Below are positions 23,264 through 30,183 of a DNA stretch of 30,183 nucleotides, one piece after another. Every line of letters starts with the position of its first letter. Within the stretch, counting starts at the first letter, position 1. Under the pieces are notes generated by a model, which searched no databases, was not told the origin of the DNA, and saw nothing but the letters and a program-made list of their open reading frames with translations. Origin of the DNA: JAMOBE01 sp039908285 (GTDB lineage Bacteria; Pseudomonadota; Alphaproteobacteria; Rhodospirillales; Rhodospirillaceae); contig JAMOBE010000039.1 of NCBI GenBank assembly GCA_039908285.1, positions 1 to 30,183 on the forward strand. Reading direction: 5' to 3'. The translations under genes and the position numbers were made by a program.

Positions 23264-26101
23264 ATGAAACCCGACTCCACCTCCACCAAGCCCGATTACA
23301 AGTCCACCGTCTTCCTGCCGCGCACCGATTTTCCCATGCGCGGCGGCCTGCCCGACCTGGAGCCGAAGCTCCTGAAACGCTGGCAGGACATGGACCTGTA
23401 CCGCCGCCTGCGCGCCGATGCCGCCGGCCGGGAGAAGTTCGTGCTCCACGATGGCCCGCCCTATGCCAACGGCCACCTGCACATCGGCCACGCCCTGAAC
23501 AAGATTCTGAAGGACGTGATCGTCAGGTCGCGGCAGATGACCGGGTACGACGCCAACTACGTGCCGGGCTGGGACTGCCACGGGCTGCCCATCGAGTGGA
23601 AGATCGAGGAGAAGTACCGCGCCGCCGGCCGGGACAAGGACGCGGTCGACGTGGTGGAGTTCCGCAAGGAATGTCGCGAGTTCGCCGACCACTGGATCGG
23701 CGTGCAGAGCGGCGAGTTCGAGCGGCTCGGGGTGGTCGGCGACTGGCGGACTCCCTACACCACCATGGCGTATTCCGCCGAGTCCCAGATCGTGCGCGAG
23801 ATCGGCCGCTTCCTGGTCAACGGCGGCCTGTACAAGGGGGCCAAGCCGGTGTTGTGGTCGGTGGTGGAGAAGACCGCCCTGGCCGAGGCCGAGGTCGAGT
23901 ACCACGACCACACCTCGACGACCATCTGGATTCGCTTCCCGGTGACGACGCCGTCGGTGCCGGAGCTGACCGGCGCCTCCGTGGTCATCTGGACCACCAC
24001 CCCCTGGACCATGCCGGGCAACCGGGCCGTGGCCTTCGGTCCCGCCGTCGATTACCTGGTGATCGAGGTCAGGGAAGCGGCCGACGGCAGCCTGGCTCGT
24101 CCGGGCGAGCGCATCGTCCTCGCCGAGGCCCTGGCCAACCAGGTCATGGAGGACGCCGGCATCACCGGCCGCGAGGTCGTCGCCCGCCTGCCCGGCGTGG
24201 CCCTCGCCGGCACCGTCTGCGCCCATCCCTGGCGCGGCCGCGGCTATGACTTCGCCGTGCCGCTGCTGCCGGGGGACTTCGTCACCACCGACCAGGGCAC
24301 CGGCTTCGTTCACATCGCCCCCGGCCATGGCGAGGACGACTGGCGCCTGGGCCAGGCCCACGGCGTGCCGGTGCCCGACACGGTGGGCGACGACGGCACC
24401 TATCGCTCCCATGTGCCCCTGTTCGCCGGCCGGCACGTGTTCAAGGTGGACCCCGAGGTCCTGGCGGCGATGAAGGAGGCGGGCGCCCTGCTGGCCAGTG
24501 GCAAGCTGCGCCACAGCTATCCCCACTCCTGGCGCTCGAAGGCGCCGCTGATCTTCCGCACCACGCCGCAGTGGTTCATCTCCATGGACACCAACGGGCT
24601 GCGCGACAAGGCGCTCTCGGCCATCGACGCCACCCGCTGGGTGCCGCCGCAGGGCCGCAACCGCATCCGCTCCATGGTGGAGAGCCGCCCCGACTGGTGC
24701 GTGTCGCGCCAGCGGGCGTGGGGCGTCCCCATCACCGTGTTCGTCGATCGCCGGAGTGGTGAGCCGCTGCGTGATCCGGCGGTGGTGGAGCGCATCGCCG
24801 AGGCCGTCCTCAAGGAGGGCGCCGACGTCTGGTACACCGCCGATCCGGCGCGCTTCCTCGGGCCCGGCCGGGACCCGGCCGACTTCGAGCAGGTGTTCGA
24901 CATTCTCGACGTGTGGTTCGACTCCGGCTCGACCCACTCTTTCGTGCTGGAGCAGCGTCCCGACCTGCAATGGCCGGCCTCGCTGTACCTGGAGGGCTCG
25001 GACCAGCACCGGGGCTGGTTCCACTCGTCGCTGCTGGAGTCCTGCGGCACCCGCGGCCGCGCGCCCTACGACGCGGTGCTGACCCATGGCTTCGTCATGG
25101 CCGAGGACGGCCAGAAGATGTCCAAGTCCCTCGGCAACGTGGTCGCGCCGCAACAGGTGGTGGAGAAGTTCGGCGCCGATATCCTGCGTCTGTGGGTGGT
25201 GGGCTCGGACTATTCCGAGGACCTGCGCATCGGGCCGGAGATCCTGAAGCAAACCGCCGACGTCTATCGCCGGCTGCGCAACACCCTGCGCTATCTGCTG
25301 GGCAGCCTGGATGGTTTTTCCGAACAGGAGCGCATCGGCCGCGAGCGCATGCCCGAGCTGGAGCGCTGGGTGCTGCACCGGGTGTTCGAGATGGACGCGC
25401 TGGTGCGGCGGTCGTGCGAGGACTACGACTTCCATACCCTGTTCGGCGAGCTGCACGGGTTCTGCGCCGTCGACCTGTCGGCCTTCTACTTCGACATCCG
25501 CAAGGACAGCCTGTACTGCGACCGTCCGGACAGCGACCGGCGGCGGTCGGTGCGGACCGTGCTCGACGTCCTGTTCGAGCGCCTGGTGCGCTGGCTGGCG
25601 CCGCTGATGTCCTTCACCGCCGAGGAGGCCTGGGGCTGCCGCCATCCGGATGAGAACGGCAGTGTCCACCTGCAGCAGTTCGCCGAGGTGCCGGCGGAGT
25701 GGCGCGACGACGCCCTGGCCGCCCGCTGGGAGACCGTGCGGCGGCTGCGGCGGGTGGTCACCGGCGCCCTGGAGGGCGAGCGGGCGGCGAAGCGCATCGG
25801 CGCCAGCCTCCAGGCGGCGCCGCTGGTCTACGCGACGGCCGATTATATCCAGGCCATGGCCGGCCTCGAGGCGTCGGACATCGCCATCACCTCCGGACTG
25901 ACGCTGGTGGAGGGCGCGGTGCCACCCGGCGCCTTCACCCTCCCCGACGTACCCGACGTCGGCGTGCTTCCCCAACTGGCCGAGGGTGTGAAGTGCGAGC
26001 GCTGCTGGAAGGTGCTGCCCGACGTCGGCGCCCACGGCCTTTCCGGCCTGTGCGGTCGCTGCGCCGACGCGGTGGCGCACATCCGTACAGGACAGTCATG
26101 A
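23264..26101 (+). CDS. ileS: Isoleucyl-tRNA synthetase
   Basis: The protein is 945 aa, the usual bacterial length. The class I signature is HLHIGHALNK (HIGH at 73-76) and the KMSKS loop is at 618-622. An editing domain in between contains VVIWTTTPWTMPGN. The C-terminal zinc knuckle is Cys911/Cys914 (CERC) and Cys930/Cys933 (CGRC). It charges tRNA-Ile and edits valine. I choose ATG 23264, although its ribosome-binding site is poor; a TTG at 23252 would add four residues. The stop overlaps lspA in an ATGA, the common ileS-lspA coupling. It begins 105 bp after mutL. Confidence 0.98.
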   Translation: MKPDSTSTKPDYKSTVFLPRTDFPMRGGLPDLEPKLLKRWQDMDLYRRLRADAAGREKFVLHDGPPYANGHLHIGHALNKILKDVIVRSRQMTGYDANYVPGWDCHGLPIEWKIEEKYRAAGRDKDAVDVVEFRKECREFADHWIGVQSGEFERLGVVGDWRTPYTTMAYSAESQIVREIGRFLVNGGLYKGAKPVLWSVVEKTALAEAEVEYHDHTSTTIWIRFPVTTPSVPELTGASVVIWTTTPWTMPGNRAVAFGPAVDYLVIEVREAADGSLARPGERIVLAEALANQVMEDAGITGREVVARLPGVALAGTVCAHPWRGRGYDFAVPLLPGDFVTTDQGTGFVHIAPGHGEDDWRLGQAHGVPVPDTVGDDGTYRSHVPLFAGRHVFKVDPEVLAAMKEAGALLASGKLRHSYPHSWRSKAPLIFRTTPQWFISMDTNGLRDKALSAIDATRWVPPQGRNRIRSMVESRPDWCVSRQRAWGVPITVFVDRRSGEPLRDPAVVERIAEAVLKEGADVWYTADPARFLGPGRDPADFEQVFDILDVWFDSGSTHSFVLEQRPDLQWPASLYLEGSDQHRGWFHSSLLESCGTRGRAPYDAVLTHGFVMAEDGQKMSKSLGNVVAPQQVVEKFGADILRLWVVGSDYSEDLRIGPEILKQTADVYRRLRNTLRYLLGSLDGFSEQERIGRERMPELERWVLHRVFEMDALVRRSCEDYDFHTLFGELHGFCAVDLSAFYFDIRKDSLYCDRPDSDRRRSVRTVLDVLFERLVRWLAPLMSFTAEEAWGCRHPDENGSVHLQQFAEVPAEWRDDALAARWETVRRLRRVVTGALEGERAAKRIGASLQAAPLVYATADYIQAMAGLEASDIAITSGLTLVEGAVPPGAFTLPDVPDVGVLPQLAEGVKCERCWKVLPDVGAHGLSGLCGRCADAVAHIRTGQS

Positions 26102-26586
26102 CCGGGGGGCGGTCCCTCGCTCTTGGGCTTGGCCTGGCCTCGGTGGTGGTGGTGCTGGACCAGGTCACCAAGTCGATGGTGCTGGAGACCATGCTGCCGG
26201 CCCGCGTACCCATCGAGGTGACGTCGTTTTTCAACCTGGTGCTGACCTGGAACCGGGGGGTGAGCTTCGGCCTGTTCAACACCGACTCGCCCTATAACTC
26301 GGTGGTGCTGATCGCCCTGGCGGTGCTGGTTGCCATCGGACTCGGGGTCTGGCTGTGGCGGGAGCCGGCTCCCATCCTTCGGACCGCGCTCGGGTTCATC
26401 ATCGGCGGCGCCATCGGCAACGCCATCGACCGCTATCGTCACGACGGAGTGGTGGATTTCCTAGACGTGCACGTGGGAAATTTGCACTGGCCGGCCTTCA
26501 ACGTCGCCGACTCGGCCATCACCGTCGGCGCCGCCCTGCTGCTGGTCGATGCCCTGCTGAACGGGGCCGAGCCGTCGGGAAAATAG
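26098..26586 (+). CDS. lspA: Lipoprotein signal peptidase (signal peptidase II)
   Basis: The protein is 162 aa, starting at ATG 26098 within the ileS stop. Four hydrophobic segments are visible. Family boxes are DQVTKSMV (21-28), LTWNRGVSFG (49-58), GGAIGNAIDR with catalytic Asp111, and FNVADSAI with catalytic Asp138. It cleaves prolipoprotein signal peptides at the lipid-modified Cys in the inner membrane. A longer frame beginning inside ileS is spurious. Confidence 0.97.
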   Translation: MTGGRSLALGLGLASVVVVLDQVTKSMVLETMLPARVPIEVTSFFNLVLTWNRGVSFGLFNTDSPYNSVVLIALAVLVAIGLGVWLWREPAPILRTALGFIIGGAIGNAIDRYRHDGVVDFLDVHVGNLHWPAFNVADSAITVGAALLLVDALLNGAEPSGK

Positions 26587-26632
26587 GGAACGCGGTGAAG
26601 CGCACGCCTGAAAATCCACTCCCCATTCTATC

Positions 26633-26652
26633 CCCCCTCTCCCTTGAGGGGG
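26633..26652 (+). terminator. Hairpin behind ileS-lspA
   Basis: CCCCCTC (26633-26639) pairs with GAGGGGG (26646-26652) around TCCCTT, 46 nt after the lspA stop. No T-run follows, so it is either a weak terminator or part of the neighbouring repeat cluster. Confidence 0.35.
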
Positions 26653-26658
26653 CTACCG

Positions 26659-26919
26659 TATGCACACAAGTATGTGCAGACTGGGCTGTAGGGGGTTCGC
26701 TGTAGAAACTATCCGTTTCCCGCAAAAAAAAGCCCTCCCCCTCGATGGGGGAGGGTTGGGTGGGGGTGATGGTGAAGCACGTAGGTGCATCGGGATGAGT
26801 CAATCAATTCAGCTTTTGCGCGATCATACTGCTGTTCGTGTGCGCTTCACGGCCACCCCCACCCAAACCCTCCCCCATCGAGGGGGAGGGCTTAAGTTTG
26901 CGGGAAACTTGTGTGCATA
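26659..26919. repeat. 261-bp composite palindrome ending at the GT-C start codon
   Basis: Outer arms TATGCACACAAGT (26659-26671) and its complement (26907-26919) enclose a second pair, GTTTCCCGCAAA (26715-26726) with 26897-26908. A third, long pair is 26731-26768 with 26854-26893, nearly identical and each itself a C/G-rich hairpin. GGTGAAGCAC (26771-26780) continues the pairing with 26840-26850. The left side has an extra 43 nt (26672-26714) missing from the right. The block fills most of the 335-bp gap between lspA and the GT-C gene and encodes nothing recognisable. It looks like a miniature inverted-repeat element built on a dispersed C/G-rich repeat. Confidence 0.85.
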
Positions 26920-26921
26920 AG

Positions 26922-28733
26922 ATGGCTCTCGAGGGAACCGGCCGCATTCTATTTCTGGCGTTCCTGTGGGTGGCGCTGGTGCAGGCGGGGTTGGCCCTGT
27001 CCGGGCTCAGCCCGGTGCTGGAGGGGCGTCTCGTCGATCCCGACTGCTACATGCGGCTTGACCGGGTGCTCTGGCTCCATGAGCGCGGGGACTGGTACGA
27101 TGCCCTCCAGCCGCGGGCCAATGCACCCTATGGCGAGACTCTGCACTGGACGCGGCCGCTGGACGTCATCCTGCTGGTGGGGGCGTGGGTCGGGAGCCTT
27201 GTCACCGATTTCCGGCAGGCCCTCTATGTGTGGGGCGTGCTGGTCAGCCCCGTGCTGCTGGCGGTGGCCGTCGCCGTCTGGTGGTGGGGAACCCGGGGGC
27301 TGCTGAGCGGACGCCTGTTCCTCGGCTCGGTGGCGCTGCTGTCGCTGCAACTGGACGCTTTCATGGCATTCGCCATCGGCCGTCCCGACCACCACAGCCT
27401 GCATGCTCTGCTATTCATCGGCCAGCTTGCCATCCTCCAGCGCTATTTCATGGGGAGTGCCGGCGTCGGGCTGGTGGCGCTGGCGGGGGGGCTGTGCGGC
27501 ATCGGCATCTGGGTCAGCGTGGAGGCCCTGGTGCCGCTGCTCTTTTTCGGCGTCGCGCTGGTGGGCGCGTGGCTGTGGCGGGGAGGGGAGGGGAAAGGCG
27601 CCAAGGCCGTCACCCTCTATGCCGCCGGCCTGCTGCTGGCCCTCACGGCGGCCGTCGCCATCGAGTATCCGCCCTCCGGGTGGATGCAGCCGCACTACTC
27701 GCGGGTGTCCGTGGTGCACTGGACCCTGGCGGCGTGGGGGACTCTGGCCTGGGCCGGCATCGCCTGGGCGGAGATGCGGTGGGGCGGGGGGCGGAGCGTC
27801 TGGTGGAGATTCATCCTGGCGGCGGGGCCGGGCCTGGTGCTGCCGCTGGCGGCGACGCTGGTGCCCTATCCGCGGTTCATCGAGGGACCGTGGGGGGACT
27901 ACGACTACGCCGTCGTCGGGCCGTGGCTGAAGACCATCGCCGAGTTCACGCCGCTGCTGCCGACGCGGCGCGAGAACGCTTCCCTGTTCGTGCTGCTGGT
28001 CGGGCCGGCGCTGGTCTCCCTGCCCATGCTGATCGCCCGGCTGCGCCGAGGCGAGGTGGGGGAGCGGTTGGTCATGGCCGCCTCCGCCATCGGCATCGGC
28101 ATGTTCACGGTCCTGTCGCTGGTTCAGCTCCGCTGGGTCGGCTACGCCCAGATCGCCGCACTGCTTCCCTGGACCCTGACCGTGGGTTGGTTGCTGCGGG
28201 CGCGACTGCGGCCGGCGGTGCGGGTGCTGGCGGTGCTGGGAGCCGTGGTCGGGCCGCTGACGCTGAGTGTCGCCCTGGCCAAGCCCCGGACGGTGGAGGA
28301 CGTCGGCGACGTGGCCGGCGGCCGCTGCCGCTGGCGGGGGCTGGCCCTCCATCTGCGGGACCTCGAGCCGCCCGGCACCCTCATTCTCAGCACCGTGTAC
28401 TCGGGTCCGGAGATCATGTGGCTGACGCCGTTCCGCGTGGTGGGCACGCCCTACGCCACCCGGGAGTCCCTGGTCGACGCCGACCGGTTCTACACCAGCC
28501 GGGACGACGCCGCGGCGCTGGAGGTGGTCAGGCGGAGGGGAGTCGACCTGGTGGCCGTCTGCGCCATCAACAACGAGAACCTGGTGTTCGCCAACACCGA
28601 CACCGACACCGACACCGGCGATCGCGAGACCCTCCTCGAGCGCCTGAAGACGGGACGGCCTCCAGCCTGGCTGCGGCCGGTGGCCCTGCCCACCGGCCTG
28701 GCCGAGTCCCATCGGCTCTATCGGGTGGAGTGA
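26922..28733 (+). CDS. GT-C fold integral membrane protein, STT3/AglB-like
   Basis: The protein is 603 aa from ATG 26922, with about eleven hydrophobic segments and a soluble C-terminal part of some 130 residues. Near the first loop is DPDCYMRLDR (39-48), comparable with the catalytic DPxxxxR loop of STT3-type transferases. APYGETLHWTRPLD follows (68-81), and GRPDHHSLH (153-161) resembles the STT3 DHH motif. No WWDYG-like sequon-binding motif is evident, so oligosaccharyl transfer to Asn is not implied. A role moving a lipid-linked sugar onto a glycan, lipid or protein outside the membrane is inferred. The ribosome-binding site is poor, because the 261-bp palindrome runs to within 2 nt of the ATG. 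An upstream in-frame ATG at 26838 lies inside that repeat and is unlikely. Four ACACCG repeats at 28594-28617 encode a TDTDTDT stretch. Confidence 0.7.
   Translation: MALEGTGRILFLAFLWVALVQAGLALSGLSPVLEGRLVDPDCYMRLDRVLWLHERGDWYDALQPRANAPYGETLHWTRPLDVILLVGAWVGSLVTDFRQALYVWGVLVSPVLLAVAVAVWWWGTRGLLSGRLFLGSVALLSLQLDAFMAFAIGRPDHHSLHALLFIGQLAILQRYFMGSAGVGLVALAGGLCGIGIWVSVEALVPLLFFGVALVGAWLWRGGEGKGAKAVTLYAAGLLLALTAAVAIEYPPSGWMQPHYSRVSVVHWTLAAWGTLAWAGIAWAEMRWGGGRSVWWRFILAAGPGLVLPLAATLVPYPRFIEGPWGDYDYAVVGPWLKTIAEFTPLLPTRRENASLFVLLVGPALVSLPMLIARLRRGEVGERLVMAASAIGIGMFTVLSLVQLRWVGYAQIAALLPWTLTVGWLLRARLRPAVRVLAVLGAVVGPLTLSVALAKPRTVEDVGDVAGGRCRWRGLALHLRDLEPPGTLILSTVYSGPEIMWLTPFRVVGTPYATRESLVDADRFYTSRDDAAALEVVRRRGVDLVAVCAINNENLVFANTDTDTDTGDRETLLERLKTGRPPAWLRPVALPTGLAESHRLYRVE
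28594..28617. repeat. Four ACACCG hexamers in the GT-C gene
   Basis: Four perfect 6-bp units encode an alternating Thr-Asp stretch in the C-terminal soluble region. Copy-number change would keep the frame. Confidence 0.85.
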
Positions 28734-28817
28734 AGCACCCGTTCGGACGGACTATCAATTTGCCGCCGCCTGCGCTAATCACTGACGACTCGAGGGGTGG
28801 CGCAAGGAGTGGCAGTG

Positions 28818-30173
28818 ATGCGAAAGCTGTTTGGCACCGACGGCGTGCGGGGCAAGGCCAACCAGGAACCGATGACCGCCGAGACGGCGCTACGCATCGG
28901 CATGGCGGCGGGGCGCCAGTTCAAGCGCGGCGATCATCGCCACAGCGTGGTCATCGGCAAGGACACCCGGCTGTCGGGCTACATGCTGGAGCCGGCGTTG
29001 ACGGCCGGGTTCGTTTCGGTGGGCGTGGACGTGGTGCTGCTCGGGCCGCTGCCGACTCCGGCGGTGGCCATGCTGACCCGCAGCCTGCGGGCCGATCTCG
29101 GGGTGGTGATTTCCGCCTCGCACAACCCCTTTGAGGACAATGGAATAAAGTTGTTTGGTCCGGATGGCTACAAGCTATCCGACAGCCTGGAGAGCGAAAT
29201 CGAGGCCCATATGGACGCCGGGACCGAGGTCATGCGGGTGGCCTCCGACCAGCTTGGCCGGGCGCGGCGCCTGGACGACGCCGAGGGCCGCTACATCGAG
29301 TTCGTCAAGAGCACGTTTCCGCGGGGCCTGCGCCTCGACGGGCTGCGCATCGTCGTCGATTGCGCCAACGGCGCCGCCTACAAGGTGGCTCCGGCGGTGC
29401 TGTGGGAGCTGGGGGCCGAGGTCATCAAGGTCGGTGTCGAGCCCAACGGCTTCAACATCAACCACGAGTGCGGCTCGCAGAACACCGACAACATCCGTGC
29501 CCAGGTGATCGCCCGCCATGCCCACCTCGGCATCGCCCTGGACGGCGATGCCGACCGGGTGGTGATGTGCGACGAGAACGGGAGACTGGTGGACGGTGAC
29601 CAGCTTCTCGCCCTCATCGCTGGCGAGTGGCATCGCGACCAGCGCCTCAAGGGGGGCGGCGTGGTGGCCACGGTGATGTCCAATCTCGGGCTCGAGCGCC
29701 ACCTGGCGGGGCTTGGACTTGAACTGGTGCGCACGGTGGTCGGGGACCGCTATGTGGTCGAGCAGATGCGCCAGTCCGGCCACAATCTCGGCGGCGAGCA
29801 GTCGGGGCACATCATCTTCGGCGACTACTCGACCACAGGCGACGGCCTGGTGGCGGCGCTGCAGGTGCTGGCGGAGGTGGTCCGCTCGGGGCGGCCGGCC
29901 AGCAAGGTCGCCCGCCAGTTCGAGCCGCTGCCGCAGCTTCTGCGCAACGTCAGGCTGCCCGGCTCGACGAGCGCCGCCGCCGTGCTGGAGACGGAGGCGG
30001 TGGTCCAGGCCATCCGTGACAGCGAGACCCGCCTGGACGGCCACGGACGGCTGCTGATCCGCAAGTCCGGCACCGAGCCCCTGATCCGGGTGATGGCCGA
30101 GGCCGAGGACGAGGCCATGGTGGCCGCGGTGGTGGGCGACCTGGTCACGGTCATCGAGCGCGCGGCGCGGTGA
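28818..30173 (+). CDS. glmM: Phosphoglucosamine mutase GlmM
   Basis: The protein is 451 aa. ATG 28818 has AAGGAG 8 nt upstream, and MRKLFGTDGVRG is the standard family N-terminus; an in-frame start at 28797 is less likely. The phosphoserine loop is ISASHNPFEDNG (Ser101), the Mg2+ site is DGDADR (242-247), and the C-terminal phosphate site is RKSGTEPLIRVM. It converts GlcN-6-P to GlcN-1-P for UDP-GlcNAc, which feeds peptidoglycan, lipid A and, here, the sugar pathway of the glycan operon. In many bacteria it follows folP/ftsH; here it lies 84 bp after the GT-C gene. Confidence 0.97.
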   Translation: MRKLFGTDGVRGKANQEPMTAETALRIGMAAGRQFKRGDHRHSVVIGKDTRLSGYMLEPALTAGFVSVGVDVVLLGPLPTPAVAMLTRSLRADLGVVISASHNPFEDNGIKLFGPDGYKLSDSLESEIEAHMDAGTEVMRVASDQLGRARRLDDAEGRYIEFVKSTFPRGLRLDGLRIVVDCANGAAYKVAPAVLWELGAEVIKVGVEPNGFNINHECGSQNTDNIRAQVIARHAHLGIALDGDADRVVMCDENGRLVDGDQLLALIAGEWHRDQRLKGGGVVATVMSNLGLERHLAGLGLELVRTVVGDRYVVEQMRQSGHNLGGEQSGHIIFGDYSTTGDGLVAALQVLAEVVRSGRPASKVARQFEPLPQLLRNVRLPGSTSAAAVLETEAVVQAIRDSETRLDGHGRLLIRKSGTEPLIRVMAEAEDEAMVAAVVGDLVTVIERAAR

Positions 30174-30183
30174 CGGGCGCGGT

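Noticed and set aside
23216..26080. 954-codon open frame antisense to ileS
   Set aside because: A GC-rich codon pattern keeps the antisense frame open; its composition (His/Gln/Arg/Gly-rich) fits no family, and ileS on the other strand is unmistakable.
26911..26920. TTATGCACA on the minus strand, a DnaA-box-like sequence, as a sign of an origin
   Set aside because: It is part of the repeat arm; there is no cluster of boxes, AT-rich unwinding region, dnaA or hemE nearby.

Overview
This is a high-GC chromosomal segment from an alphaproteobacterium, most likely of the order Rhodospirillales. The placement rests on the gene set: a ChvG/ChvI two-component pair, a MipZ division ATPase, a FlaF-type flagellin regulator, a DUF4159/VWA membrane protein pair, and a MutL that carries its own endonuclease motif. 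I cannot name the genus from sequence alone. Nearly everything is vertical housekeeping or cell-envelope content. No prophage, integrase, intact transposase or CRISPR array is visible.

Layout. 1-2766 (+): the end of a DUF4159 protein and a VWA/amidotransferase-like membrane protein that overlap by 4 nt. 2767-5920 (-): chvI, chvG and a flaF-like gene. 6081-8985 (+): a molybdopterin oxidoreductase closely followed by mipZ. 9052-9126: a CAU-anticodon tRNA behind a clear promoter. 9188-15162 (-): five genes joined by 1- or 4-nt overlaps, read in the order WbpL/WecA-type initiating transferase, GT4 glycosyltransferase, WbpV-type 4-reductase, TylF-like methyltransferase, WbpM/CapD-type 4,6-dehydratase. 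15270-18010 (-): a stress-type protein, phoR and phoU. 18206-20299 (+): an orphan sensor kinase. 20334-21019 (-): a toxin-antitoxin pair. 21329-30173 (+): mutL, ileS, lspA, an STT3-like GT-C membrane protein and glmM.

How the genes fit together. The five-gene operon contains the steps expected for making UDP-QuiNAc from UDP-GlcNAc and placing a HexNAc-type sugar on undecaprenyl phosphate, so it is probably an O-antigen or surface-glycan initiation module. GlmM at the right end makes GlcN-1-P, the precursor of UDP-GlcNAc. The GT-C protein is a candidate lipid-linked-sugar transferase. ChvG/ChvI and PhoR/PhoU are envelope and phosphate sensing systems.

The most unusual material is non-coding or compositional. 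A 163-bp nested palindrome ends 18 bp before mutL. A 261-bp composite palindrome ends 2 bp before the GT-C start codon, and its 13-bp terminal motif recurs once more, in the same relative orientation, upstream of the surface-glycan operon. Three small palindromes lie directly behind stop codons. Five 13-14-bp tandem repeats lie at the start of a stress-type gene. A four-run G5 tract lies inside mutL. One methyltransferase gene is clearly AT-richer than its operon.
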